Assembly (NCBI GenBank): GCA_004009845.1
Contig: RMBW01000001.1
Span: forward strand, 930,001-994,000
Direction: 5' to 3'
Length of the DNA stretch: 64,000 bases
Source of the DNA: Davidsoniella eucalypti
Taxonomy: Eukaryota; Ascomycota; Sordariomycetes; Microascales; Ceratocystidaceae
The translations under genes were made by a program, and so were the position numbers. Below the pieces are notes generated by a model. It was not told the origin of the DNA. It saw nothing but the letters and a program-made list of their open reading frames with translations, and searched no databases. Of this stretch, positions 49,001-62,000 are shown in pieces. Each line of letters starts with the position of its first letter. Position 1 is the first letter of the stretch.

Positions 49001-52000
49001 CCAGACTGAAGGGAGGATTTAAAAAAAAAAAAATCTTAGTGACGTACCCTTAGCCTCCAGTCTCTCCCTCAACAACATTCCCAGCAATAAAAAATTAAAA
49101 AACCGAATGTTACTTTTTCCTACACTTACACTTCACGGTAGCACAAAAACAATACTCCAACATATCTCTTGAAAGGGATAACAGACCGAATATATATACT
49201 TGATATGCCTCATATGTTAGTATCGGGTGCAAATTTTATCAGAGGTCTTCCCTATTTTCCTATGCGGCTATAAGCCCGAACTAGTGTCCATTTCAATAAA
49301 TAACCAATATACTCATACATAGCTAACACCCCTTCCTTCAGTGCCTCAAAACCATACAACGTCGACCGTTGGAGCTGAGCACGCGGCGTTCGGATCGGAT
49401 GGTCGATATTTTACACAGTACAGTGGAAAGGACATACATATCCAACTGCCCTGTATTTTCTTACTTCCTGTTTCGTGCCGCCACCTGAGAGAAGACTTTG
49501 TGGTTCCTTGACTTGTTTCCTCCCACTAGGCTTAACAAGGGATACGATAAATGAAGATGGGTAGTTTAGGGCCTTCAAACTAGAGAAGACAATGTTAGTA
49601 GCCCTACTAAAGAAATTATCTAGGGATATAGAAAAGATATGTCTATCATGAACCTGTGGTTCATTCTCCTTCCCTAGCATTACCACTCGGGAATTGGTGT
49701 ATCTTGAGCCTTTTCTAGTACAATTACAAAATTATAGACATGTATATTTAAACAATAGGGTTGCATTGTAAGGGTCTACCTTTTTCCGGACCAAGTTTAT
49801 ACGACGTTAAATTCTCACCAAATCAAAGCCCCGGCCAAGGCAAATGTTTCTCTTTACCGAATCATGAAACCTCTTTAGCTTTGTGCTCTTATGTCCATAA
49901 TGACGTCTTCAGAGGCTTACCAATAGCCTGTGTTTTAGAACAAAAAAAAATAAGATTATTAACGTGCACAGCAGCGGCTCGTGATATATGTACATATGGA
50001 GTAACCGTGGTACATAGCTTTGCAGACTAAAATGCTATTACAGAGATATAGTATCAAATCACAGGTTTGAAAAATTGCTATAACGTGCTGTAATAATACA
50101 ACGATAGACTGGTAATATATAGATTGTACCACTTGGAGACAAAAACGACAGGTAAATGGTACATGGTCAAAAAACGGCGTATAATTCAACTCTAGCTAGT
50201 TGTACTAAAACGGCAATTTCGACCTATAAGCCTTGAAATAAATGTCCTATGTACCAAAGAGCAATTATGCTTACATTCCTACACACAAAAATGAACAGAC
50301 GTCTATTTATGGGCATAGAGAAAGAGAGAGGCAATATACGCCCACTTCTACTGAATATTACAAAATCTGGTATGAGAACTTATGTATCCATCAATGTTCG
50401 AGATACGGAAAAGAGGGCACAGTAATTTCGCAATATGATATACATAATTCTTCATGCTATCAATGGTATTGGTAGGTACCTGCCTGACCAACGAAGTATG
50501 GTGTGTGGGTATCTATGACTAAATATCTAAGGCCTATTGTCGACGTAGGGAAGATAGTATAGAGAGAAGAAGAAAACTAGACTAGACAAAAGTCCACACG
50601 CACCATGGCCCAACGTCTGTAAGCGTGTTCTCTCGAGATATTATATCTGTAGCATTTCATGTGAAGGCTAAATAGGTTTGGCTGCCCGAGTCGTCGGACA
50701 CCGAAATTATGGAATACTGCCAATAGATCGATAGATATATATATATTTTTTTACAGAGCAGACGGACAAAAAAGGAAGAAGAATGTACTATATGAATGAA
50801 GAAGAAAAGAAAATCCGAAGATATCATATGATATTCCGTCGGTCCTCGTAATATTGATGCCTAGATTTATGGAATCATTGTATGTTGCCGCATTATCTAT
50901 TTTCCCTAAAAAAAAAAATACGGAGTAAAGAAAAGAGTAAGATAGCCTACAGATGAGGGGAAAAAGGAGACCAGCATCTAGACTTTGTTGTCAATGCATA
51001 GTCCCGGGGGGGGGGGGTTGTGATGGAGTAGTGGGAGCATACATGTATAATATGTACATCAAAATGTTACTAATATCTTTGTCTACCTTTGCAGAAAAGA
51101 AAGAAAGAAAAAACCAGTTCAAGTATACAGATATAAAGACTTGGCTTATTTATAAATAAAAAATAAAAAAAGAAGATACTTTGTCGAATGGTGTATTAAG
51201 GAACACGGCCATTTTGGCCACAGAGATCTTGTTTACTAGTGGAAAATGATGGATCCATGTGTTAATAGTATCGGCATATGAGAATCCTGAATAGAATCGT
51301 CATATGTCAAAATGGGGGAATACATAGTTATGTGTATATCTATACTTGTGTTTTAGATTGGCTTTCAAGCTTGAGAAAGAAAAGTATGTGAGAGATATAT
51401 CAAGTTCATTAAACAGGCTACCTTGAAGTCTATTAAACGGTATCGTATTTTGCAACAGGCGGGAATCATGAAACATTTGATTTGATTTTGGAATCATGAA
51501 ACAAAATAAATAGAAAGAGCAAGAGAGGAAAATAGAGAAAGAGAGACAGAAAGTGAGTTAGGAAACTCGCAAGTCAAATCTTATCACAGCAGCTAAAAGA
51601 GGATAGCCCTGTCCAGTTATGTTTTGAGTGCACAATGCTTCGATTTTTGGTCAAGTAATAGCCTATTGATAATATCAGGGCACCAGTTGTGATGATGCAT
51701 TGACATACTCCTTAATCGTAGCTGTTTTTATGCTCACTTTCGACGCTATCAGAGTATCTGTATAAGGGCCGAGCATATAAAATATAATACAAATAGGGAG
51801 TATGTGAGTCGAGGACTATGATCTGAAGGTTGTAGCAGCCCAAGTGAAGAAAAGATTATACACTTTAGTGTCTGGGGTGATGGTCAAAGAAAAAGAACTA
51901 GAAAACCCCATTTAACTGATTTCACATTTCAAACTACATATTTGAAGTTAGTTACTGGTTGTTATTAGATTAAAAGAAACAGCGGAGCTAAGCTAGTCGA

Positions 52001-53824
52001 AGCTTGGGGGGTTAGACTTGACTTGGTGAGATGGAAGGGTGTGCCCGTATCGGGCTAGCTTCAAGTGGTCAAAAAACAACAAGTAGAAACGGATAACCCT
52101 CGCTACGCTACTTGGAAGCTCACTAACAGTTGACTTTCGAAAGGTCGGAGGGTTTACTATGATATACATCACGGTGCTATGAGGGAACAAGATGATATGA
52201 GAGTCCATATAAATATAAATCTATAGTATATTCTTGTCTTAAGTCTATATCCTGTCAGGCTTACCTTTCTGCCAAAGGACAAGCTACTCGAGAGGAACTT
52301 GATTTGCTTCGATCGTGCGCCATTCTTCAAACGTGGAGAGCCCCGTAAGTTTAATGTGCCGTTCTTTTTTAGATTCTTTCTAGAGCAGGTCACGCCCTAT
52401 TAAGACCTGCTTATATATGATATAGGCGTTCTCTATAGCGACAGAAGTATTTTTTGACCACTAGCAAACAGAAACGCACAAACAATGAACACAAGAAAGA
52501 TAGACGGCTATAAGAGCTACTTGATATATTGATATTAGCACATCATAATCGCTTTAGTCATCGTAGGGAGTTTTGTTTCTTGTACGAAAAATATCGTCTT
52601 GTTCTCTCTACTGATTTTACGTCGACGTCTTTTTCACAGCATTGTAAAAGAGAAAAATACAAAAGAATAAATCCCATCTTTCAAGAATGTCTAGGGCTTA
52701 GGGTCTGGGAGTACTATACTTACGTTTGGGGTTTATCGAACATTATATGCTGGAAATTTATCGACATTTATTTGCCAATTTAACGATGGTCATGCTTCCT
52801 TGGGTACAATGCCCTTCTAATTTATCGGCAATAAAGACATTAAATAAATTAATCTTGCTGTATAGTAAAGATCGATACATATATACACAGAAGATTCAAA
52901 GTCCGGTCAGTACCACTGTAACTATGAAAGATAGTTTTAGACATAGGTAAATAAAGACTTCACGGTACGTAAAAGAAACAAGTATTAATGATTTATTCGT
53001 GTTATCATGCCCTATGGACTGTCTAGGTGTCTTTCTGAACCCTGTTAATTATGAGATGGAAAAATAATCAGGAAAACTCGTTGATTTTTCTTGCGTTTAG
53101 CTCGTCCGTCAACTAGCAGATTATTGTGTTTTATATATCTGTAACTATGCTTCCAAAAAAAAACTACTTTAAAATGTGATAAAAAAGAGCTTATCGTCTG
53201 CTCGTCAAAGAGTCCCCGCAAATAGGAAGCTACCATTTGCTGCGTCTTCTACTCTACTGTTGATAAGAAGGAGAGGGAAAGAGAGACAGACATAAGAGAC
53301 GAGGATGTTACGGATTGAATCAGCCCGGCTCTTTCCTTCGCTCTATGTTTTCATCTGTAAGAAATTCCTCGATCTGTGCCTTCTTCTGTAAAGTTGCAAG
53401 GTCGGGCTTGAGACAAGGCATCTACATTGAATATCTCCAAGTACATGCTATATCTGGACGCATGCTCCTGCTGTTTATTGTTTATATCGTCCGTTTAGCT
53501 CGTGCCGAGTATAGCGAGTAGTTGCCTACTATCACGCCAATAGATGCAAATATTTTAGTTACAGTATGGGTCGTGCACGATATGTGCATAAGGATATCCT
53601 CCATGTCGACAATCAACAGCGAGAAAACAAACATCTTTCAAAAGGCTTCCTGGTTCTAGAGTTACTTTGTCGTACATATACAGATGCATATACATGTACT
53701 AGACTTGGGTAGGCAGGAAAGAAAACAAATAAAGGCGTAAAGCTGCACAAGCGACGAAAGAAGCGGACGACCTTGAGACAAACAAGCTAAAGATGTGCTA
53801 ATACATGCAAGTAGTTGTAGTAAA

Positions 53825-53852
53825 TACATACATACATACATACATACATACA
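53825..53852 (+). repeat. (TACA)7 microsatellite
   Basis: Seven perfect TACA units followed by TGTAG. A simple repeat in otherwise non-coding sequence. Confidence 0.9.
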
Positions 53853-54180
53853 TGTAGTATATTATAATGTGCTGGACTAGAACATAAGTAACTATATTAA
53901 AAAAGGAAAATCATAAACTCGGTGCTTTGTAGAATACGACGTGTCCAACTTCGGCGTCGGCCTTCATCAGGCCCACCAGGAAATTTGGTGAAGAGAGATG
54001 ATAAGTTTTCCCCTGCGACAGAGTCGGGGGTGTCTCACGTACGAGCAGACTTGCTAGACCGAAGGCTAGTGAGCTGAAATAAGTCACGATAGTCGATAGT
54101 CCAGCATAGAAACATCGACATAGGCGGGTTTGCTGTATAACGTCTTGTATGTAGTTTCCCCAAAACCCGCCTATACATAT

Positions 54181-57100
54181 GCATCTTTTCTCAAAAGAGC
54201 AAAAGAAAACAAACAAACCTGTATTCTACCATCACAGTAGACTGTCTTCTTACCTGGAATTTTCCGGATTTTGTTATGATTTTTGTCCGACGCCCCTCCT
54301 CTCCAAAATCTCTCCTCATGGCCCAAGCCCAATAATCATAATATCATCTTCTATTTTGCTACTCAAATAAATCAATTTTATCTAGACAGACAAGAAGGTT
54401 CTTTGCCATAGTCGACCATCAGATGTTCCCGATCATCACCAATCAATAATACTGCGACTGACACCCCCCCCCCATTCATTGCCTCCATACTCTGTTTCTG
54501 CCATCTTCTACCCTCTGCCATCTGCTAGCCTTGTATCCGTGGATAGAGCTACTACTAGACGACTTAAAGTCCACTGTAGGGCTATTCACGTCGTGGCTAT
54601 AACCTTGGCGCCGTCTTCTTCCGCAAGGCTTTTCGTCGTGAAGCTCTTTTTTTTCTTTTCTTTTCTGTGTACCGCCTGCGAAGGGAGCTTCTGGCGTTGC
54701 TTCTGGCGCTGATATTCACGCCTGGCGAAATGCTAAAGAACTTTTTATATATTTTTCATCTTCATTCTCCCCCTCCCTCCATATCATCATCATACCTCTG
54801 CACGTATACTCTCCTACTACTATTCTTGCTTTTTTCGGGACGCCCTCGCTTGGCTTATCCGCTTTTGCTCCCCGTCTGGTAGCTTGAGAGCTTGGTAGCC
54901 TGGGATCTTATCCTCCACAAGAAGCTTTGGGATGGAAAAGGTCACAGGAGATTGGCTTGCTTGTTAGCTAGCTAGCTTGGTTGCTATACTGAACTGCCGG
55001 GCTTGGGCTGTCCAAACAACTCCCGCCCCCGAGCAAGTATGTACAACTAGAGAATGCGGCTGTTGATCTTTGGCTTTGCCCTTAACACGAGCTTGAATGT
55101 CGATGTACCCGTTCTGAACCAGACTGACTCTTCGCATCCATCATGGACGACATGCACTTCAGACTGCCTTGTTTGCTTTGCTTGGGGCGGCGATCATCTA
55201 TCTCATCTACTGTAGCAGCAGTAATTCTCGCTCCCCTTCAAAAAACCCCTACCCTACCTCCTCCCTCCTTACTCTGTTCGATTTGCTTCTCCCCCCCCCG
55301 CGTCTAGCCTGCGGACAATCAAAGACGGCCTAACATACAAGCGTCCTTTTGACCTTGCCCGTACATCTCGGGTTGATTTTGTCAAGATATGTATCCTGAG
55401 TAGAATGTGAGAAAATACAGAGTGCTGAAGGTTGCGTGGCTTATAGAGTATTCTTTCTCGTACATGTAGTAAACATTGTTTCTTTTTCTTCTTTAAACGT
55501 CCTCCCCCCGCCGAGCTAAGCTACTCATCCTTTCTTCTCCTCGGAATCAAGAATTGAAAAGACAAGACAGGGCTTTCTTGCTTTAATCAGCATATTTTTT
55601 CGATTCGTTGATTTACATGGTATACACTTTCTTGCACGGGACTGGCACACACCCCTGCTACTATTTAATGCTACCCAGCGAGGCTTATGGGTAGTTGAAA
55701 GCAGGAGAGAGCAGACCCCCTCCCCTCTCTCTACAATCGAGAAGTCACTTTTTATACCTAGGATAGGGTAGAGGGCGTCACTTCACCCCCCCCCCCCCCT
55801 GGAGATACAACGCGACTGGGGACTGCTCCTACTCGGTTTTCTGGTTCTCTTGTTCTTTTTGCTATTTGTACATACATACTAGCACATACTAGTACTACTC
55901 TTGTCGTACTATATCGTCAAGTACACATGTACATAGCAGCATAGTAGGAGAGAAGACCCGGCTCTTATTTTTCTTACTGCCTCTCTATAGTAGACTTTCC
56001 CACCCAGACCAACCTCTTTACATGTACAGGCTGTTGTTCCTCACACCCCACCACACCCCCTTCCCCTCCAAATCCCATCGTCTTGCTCTGCTCTACGACA
56101 CGCCCACTGGATGATCTCTCTAAGCCTTTTTGGCCCTAGAAGTAGAGATAGAAGTTGAAGCGGCGACACCCTGCTCTGCTTGAGAAAGAGTTCCGCCGGG
56201 TATAGAGAGCCGTCCCTTCAATATCTACTATCTTAACTCAAGGCAATACCGGGCTTGTTAGCTTGTTAGCTTGGATGCTGAGGAGACTGACTGGCTTGCT
56301 CGTCCAGTATACCGAGTTGTGCATGGCATCACTTGCTGGGATTGTCTTTCTTTTTTGCATATTTTCTCTTTCGTTGCCCTTCTCTTTCTTCTTTTCCATT
56401 CTCTTAGCTAGCTATTACTAATGTCAACAGAGTGCTGAGCAGAATCTTGGACTGCCAGTTCCACGAGAGATCGACCTCCACTGTATTTTCATATATTCTC
56501 TTCCCTTCCACCCGTATTCTCTGGCCCATCTTCTGCTTCTGCTCCCATCTCATCACCCCGTTGTTAGCTTTGCCCTACTTGACAGTTCGACCGTCTTGCT
56601 CTCAGCAGTCTTTTGTCTTTTCTCGTTTCATTCCGACTGGGTCTCCTGCTTCTCCTTCTTTCTTTTATAGTCCTGCACACCCGTACTTCACACTACCACA
56701 ACCACAACCACACCTTGCCTTACCTTGCCCATATCTATCTACTTATATGCCGCCGCGTCGCCCTCTCCATCTGACTTTTGACTCCTCCATTACCAACTTC
56801 ACCATCCCATCACTGTCTTAACGTCGCCCGTTGTTCAGAACCCTCGACCCATTACATGTCTTGCTGCTTGTTCTGAAGTTCCGCTGGATCTGCTCTTCCG
56901 CCGTCCATCTCTTCCACGGTTTCTTGACTCCGGTCTTCCATTCTTTCCTTCCATCTCTTCATCAACTCACACCATACTTTGTGTTGCACTGGCTGTCCGA
57001 GCCCAACATCGTATTCCTGTTGGCGTTCTATTCCACGCTATCACCAGCTATCTTGGGTGCCTCGACCTGTGATCGTCAGCACCACCAAGCCTTCTTCCGC

Positions 57101-57716
57101 TGTGTTGTTCTGCTTACTCTGTTTGGTTCATCGAGTGTTCGACTGTCTCAGCAGCTGTGGCAAGCACGACAAAGAAGCGTTTCTATAGTTTCGTAGCAAG
57201 AAACCAGAGACTACAAGGTATCATCGCTGTATATCCAAACTACCTTTTGGATTTGTCATCACTTCGTGCCTAGTCCCAGATGCTTGGTAACGAAGCTTGA
57301 GCACTATTCCGTGATTCTCTTGTGATTTATCGAGCTCAGTACACTGTCTGAATCTTTGTATCCGGTATCTTGTCCACCTTCTACCGGTAGCGTTATAGCA
57401 GTGCACCAGTATACGCAAACCTGCATATTACGTTTAACCAGTCTACTAGCTGCTGCCGATTCTAGCCAGTCACATCGACCGGTCACACGGCAGGTTTTGT
57501 CGACTCTTTTCTACTTTTCTGTCGTAGTTCTGCTTCGCATTCCGGTACGAATCCATCACCACCATCGTCACCACTAGCAACAACGCGTCCTTCAACTCCA
57601 AACGGCCTGAACACGATATCCGTGAGGGCGTGCCTGGTTTTGCTTCTGCTCGCTCCCAACTCTGTGATCCGATCGACCTGACTGTCACAGAAAGCTAACC
57701 CAGTTACCGGGCGTTC
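54181..57716 (+). promoter_or_regulatory. pyrimidine-rich upstream region and probable long 5' leader of the velvet gene
   Basis: The 3.5 kb before the velvet-domain ATG is strongly C/T-rich on the plus strand, with many CTTTCTT and TCTTCC tracts and runs of C (14 C at 55786-55799). Plus-strand ORFs here, such as 56432-56821 and 56831-57196, are of low-complexity Ser/Pro/Phe/Leu composition from this bias and look like leader sequence, not proteins. Fungal developmental regulators often have leaders longer than 1 kb with upstream ORFs, which fits. The transcription start cannot be placed. Confidence 0.4.
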
Positions 57717-59024
57717 ATGTTCAGTCCTCTGCAGCCCTATTCTTCATCTACCGACTCTCTCGGTCTCATGTCCATGGCAGCCGTCGAAACTCTTACTACT
57801 CCTGGTCTTAGTAACCACGACTTTTCAAGAGGCAAGATGTACCCAAACTACGCCAGCGCCAGCTTGCACGCCCCTATGGGCATCTCGACACTGCAGAACT
57901 CCATGATGCAACAGTCTCCCCTCTCAGTCACCAACTCATCCATGGCGTCCATGGCTTCGCTGACCACTCCGAGAGAACAACCATCGTCTCCCGAAGATGT
58001 CAAGCCCAACTACGCCAGCACGCACACATTAGCTCTTCGCCAACAACCGCAGAACGCCCGCGTTGCCATCGGAAAGGAAAAGGACCGGAAGCCTATCGAT
58101 CCGCCACCGATTCTCCAGCTCAGCATCACCACTGAAAAGGACCCGCACCAGCACTTCCTGCAGAGCCCCTACTTCTTCATGACCTGCACGCTGGTCGGCC
58201 AAGACTCGCAGCCGCTCAAGGATGTGCCAAACACCTCCATGGTGGGCTCCCTGGCGTCCAGCCTGCACAAGCTCAAGGACACTGACAACACTGACGGCGG
58301 CTTCTTCATCTTCCCGGACCTGTCGGTCAAGATCGAGGGCAAGTTCCGTCTGCAGTTCACGCTGTTCGAGTTCCAAGGCTCCATGTGCTCGCACATTGCC
58401 TCGATAACCTCCGATGTCTTTACTGTTTGGCCGTCGAAGACCTTCCCGGGAATGGCCGAGTCTACCTTCCTGACCCGCTCCTTCAGTGACCAGGGCGTCC
58501 GCTTGAGACTGCGCAAGGACTCTCGCTCCATGACGTCTCGCAAGCGGTCTCGCATCGACGACTACTCCAACCCGCGCTATACCCAACGAGCACGAACTTC
58601 GGCCTATGGCAGCCCTACCGGGCCAACCCTGCCGCGTATCGACAGTTCATCAGTCACTGCTCACGAGCCTTCCCAGTCTCCACAGGAGAGCACGCCGCGA
58701 GGCACTACATTCTCGGGTTACACATATGGCGACCGCCTCTCAGAATCTCGAAGCACCGTGTCTAGCAGCTCAACCTCGCAGTCATCAGCACCCTACGGGT
58801 ACTACAGCAATAACTCGTATGTGACGAGCACCTCATATCCATCAGTATCGTCAAGTCTCTCGCTCCAGGGCCTAGGAGCATCAGTTCCATCGTCCATGTA
58901 TCCGACACAAACATCCATGGCGTCAGTGTCTAGCATTTCACCCTATGGCACCGATACGTATGGCCACCACGAGTCCCCGACGTTTCCGGCAACGGGTCAC
59001 GACCTGCACTTCCGGGCAGTGTAA
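57717..59024 (+). CDS. velvet-domain transcriptional regulator (VosA/VelC type)
   Basis: A single exon of 435 residues. A disordered Ser/Met/Thr-rich N-terminus of about 105 residues precedes the velvet domain, approximately residues 105-285. The domain is recognisable by DRKPIDPPPILQLSI, SPYFFMTCTLV, GGFFIFPDLSVKIEGKFRLQ, TSDVFTVWPSKTFPGMAES and SFSDQGVRLRLRK. SRKRSRIDD (about 274-282) is a likely nuclear localisation signal. The C-terminal 150 residues are Ser/Tyr/Pro-rich and resemble an activation or low-complexity tail. Velvet proteins are fungal NF-kB-like DNA-binding regulators of sporulation, development and secondary metabolism, acting as homo- and heterodimers. The domain resembles VosA and VelC more than VeA or VelB. 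The long N-terminal extension favours VelC, but I cannot settle it. No intron is needed to read the whole domain. Confidence 0.93.
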   Translation: MFSPLQPYSSSTDSLGLMSMAAVETLTTPGLSNHDFSRGKMYPNYASASLHAPMGISTLQNSMMQQSPLSVTNSSMASMASLTTPREQPSSPEDVKPNYASTHTLALRQQPQNARVAIGKEKDRKPIDPPPILQLSITTEKDPHQHFLQSPYFFMTCTLVGQDSQPLKDVPNTSMVGSLASSLHKLKDTDNTDGGFFIFPDLSVKIEGKFRLQFTLFEFQGSMCSHIASITSDVFTVWPSKTFPGMAESTFLTRSFSDQGVRLRLRKDSRSMTSRKRSRIDDYSNPRYTQRARTSAYGSPTGPTLPRIDSSSVTAHEPSQSPQESTPRGTTFSGYTYGDRLSESRSTVSSSSTSQSSAPYGYYSNNSYVTSTSYPSVSSSLSLQGLGASVPSSMYPTQTSMASVSSISPYGTDTYGHHESPTFPATGHDLHFRAV

Positions 59025-62000
59025 CACGATTACACAGGGAAATAACGCCACACATGCATCTTTGCATGAGACGCCTGTCCATTCTATGGGATAGACAGGC
59101 CTATGTTCAAGCCAAGCGTCAACAGGCTTTCCGCGTCTTGTTTTACCGACAGAGCCATGTTTGTCAGCATGGTGGTATCGTATCTCTTACTATATCCAAG
59201 GTCCTGCTCTCTTGGGATAATTTCTTTCGCCTCGCATGCCCTCTATCATTTCTCTTCTACTTACGGATATCCTCTTTTGCTCCTATTACGGTTTTTATTG
59301 TTTCATATTCCCGCTTACAGAATGGCTCCACGGCCCCGGTTGATGCACTCACATCGCTCCTACTGTTCCTCATTTCCTATCTTCTCTTCCGGCATCTACT
59401 TTGGTCGCACTACTACATCTTCATATCTCACCAGCTGTGTTTTTCATTACAACTGTACACGCACTGAAAACGCGTGCGAGGTTGGCTGTCTGCTTGTTTC
59501 TCTTGTTTTCATATTTGCTGGGCACACTCATCTGATTTCTTGGTTTTTGTTTCTTGTTATTTGCTTTCATTGGTCTTGTCTATCTGGGTACGTAAAGGCA
59601 TTCTGGGCGGCTAGGAACACAGGTTTTCTTTTTTTTTCTTCTCTATATTTCTTTTATTGCTTATCATCATCTCAATGTTTGGATTTCGCTTGATATTACT
59701 GCTTCATTTGTATTGCCCATTATCTGTGTTCGTCTTGACATCGTTTCCTGACCTTGCGTTTGTGGTGTCCTAAATTGGTTGTTCGTGCTCCTTTATGTGT
59801 GGCATAGTTATATTAGCTTTCTGAAATTCAGTAACAAATTATTTTTTCTTCACTAGTTTATTTGGTAGATTTCTATATTATAAAATGGAACATGCATTTT
59901 TAATCAGTCTCTGGGTACTGTAACATTGTTTTGATGTGACAATCAGTTGGGAACGGGCAGCATGAGATGCACCTGACAAGCCGTCAGGCTGAGGCGTTGG
60001 GGCTCCGGTTCGCTATCAAAGTTCAGATGGTAAAAGCTACGTTGTAATCTTAACAATCTTGGCTAGTGACAAAAACAAGATTTAGTAGCAACAATGTCTA
60101 GGTAAGCCTGCTCTAGTGTCGAGCATACATGTAGTATTTCAGGGTTACTTGAGTAGTCTCTCGTCTTTTGGTTTATTCCGTCGTAGACTACCTAGCATTT
60201 GACTAGACATGTATATCTGCAAGAAGCTAAGAGTGGCAATCGAGGAAAAAGAACAGGCTTTACTGGAAATACAAGAATAATATGATATATGAAAGCTAGT
60301 TACAATGATACGTGTTAGCACGCAAGACCCTTTTAGCATCTGTCAAGCTTTCTTTGTAAATCAGACAGCAAACCAGCTTGGCTGGGACGCAACGAGATGC
60401 GACAAACACGCAGGAGAGTCTGTGTGATGGAGGTCTCGCTAGTAGTTTCTATGACATCTGCAGAGGCCCGGCCTGTCAACTGTAAAGTCGTATATAGAAG
60501 GCTCTTGGGGCGCTGTTTATTACGATCAATCGTTTGCGCGGCCCTTCTACTCCTCGCTATGTTGTATCGTCTTTTCTTGCTGGCCGTTGGTTGTACTGGA
60601 TATTGCTTTAAGACTCTTTTGGTCTGGGGGGACGGCTGCAGTGTCCGGCATATATATGCATGCTCTATAATAGATTGCGATGCTATCAAGTCTTGTACAT
60701 TGTCCCACTATAAAGCACTACGACACACTGTAGCCGCACAAAACCAAGCACTCAGCCAAGGCCGTATTGTCTCTAGGCCTGACTAGCCTTGGTGGAAAGC
60801 CCAAGGCAGCCACTTCGAACTTGTGAATCATGTACTAACTCATGTTCGAGACTCGATATAGACGAACTGGACTGACGGTTATAGAAGGGGGGGCGTGAAT
60901 CATAGAATATCACAAAAGAATAAACAAAGATCAAAGGGAAAAAGAAGAAGAGAAGAAGAAAACAAGAGCTTGCGCCAACATCCATGTTACTTTACTGGCG
61001 ATGCAGCACGACCAACAACTGGCCGTGCGTTTAGGTCAAAGCAAGCAAAGAATACAGAGAAGTACAGATGTACAGACACAAAAGCCGATACTAACATCAG
61101 CACGAGGGCTATATTGACCTGTGCGTCAGATTGTTTGCTTTCCTTGACGACTGTAGTCTGTTTCTTTTTTTCTATTAGGTATAAGCTGTGAAAGAATTAA
61201 AACAAAATAGTAGCTGGTGATAAGGCTCCAGTGCTTTATTTGATCTTTTATGACTGCTCGGTGGTTGAGCAACGATATCTACTCGTTGTACTAGTCATGA
61301 TATTTTTCAAATAGACTTTGGGGAATTGCCATGAGCTTAGTAGGTTGCAAGCTATCGTTACCATAATTTCAAGAATACTATCATTCCTATCATTCCTAGC
61401 ACATCATGTCTAATGAGGGCGACATGATATTTGATCAGGGTCTTGTGAATCCATATGAAAATCCTCGATGCTTTGAATCGGAACTGTTGCATAGATAGAT
61501 GATCCGGAAAGAAGGTTTTGCCGAGAAATTCTGTCGTGGGTGGCACAAGATATCAGTTGTATATTTCCTCCTATTTCTTTGACTCTTATCCTTCCTACAG
61601 TTATGGGTGGCCTTACTAAACGTCACGTGGGCATCGGGAACGGACGATGATAGCTGAACCCTGATGGCTATGCGTAAGAGTTTCGAGCAGTCAGAAAAAC
61701 GACATGTAGAATATAATTTTGTGAAAGGGAAGGATAGCTCCGACTGAAGCTTTCCATGGTTGGGTTTATATTTGTGGCCTAGTTTGAGTCTTGAGCTGTA
61801 CGACAGAAAATCTGACTGACTCGGCGGCCGGGAAACATGACACCACAGGGATACATACTATTAGTGATAGGGTATACGTTATAGCTATTATGGGTGAGAC
61901 TATCTCGCTCTACATCATGTGGCTTGTGTAGGTTGTTGTCGACTTCAGGCTGTTCTGGAAGATAGCGTCGTTGATGCTCTGACACGCAAGTTCTTGCTTG

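Larger units (their letters stand above)
38231..54180. other. gene-free stretch, main part
   Basis: Almost 16 kb without an ORF carrying recognisable domains on either strand. It is AT-leaning, with many short poly-A/poly-T and poly-C/poly-G runs and a few microsatellites. No tRNA cloverleaf, 5S rRNA or CRISPR-like spacing was found. I see no long tandem array or transposon terminus. Any non-coding RNA gene here cannot be judged from sequence alone. Confidence 0.5.

Noticed and set aside
56432..57196. Two plus-strand ORFs of 129 and 121 residues upstream of the velvet gene
   Set aside because: Composition follows the C/T bias of the leader region; no signal peptide, domain or splice pattern supports them as proteins. 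They may be upstream ORFs.
58029..58586. 185-residue minus-strand ORF inside the velvet gene
   Set aside because: It lies wholly antisense to the conserved velvet domain and has no recognisable motif.
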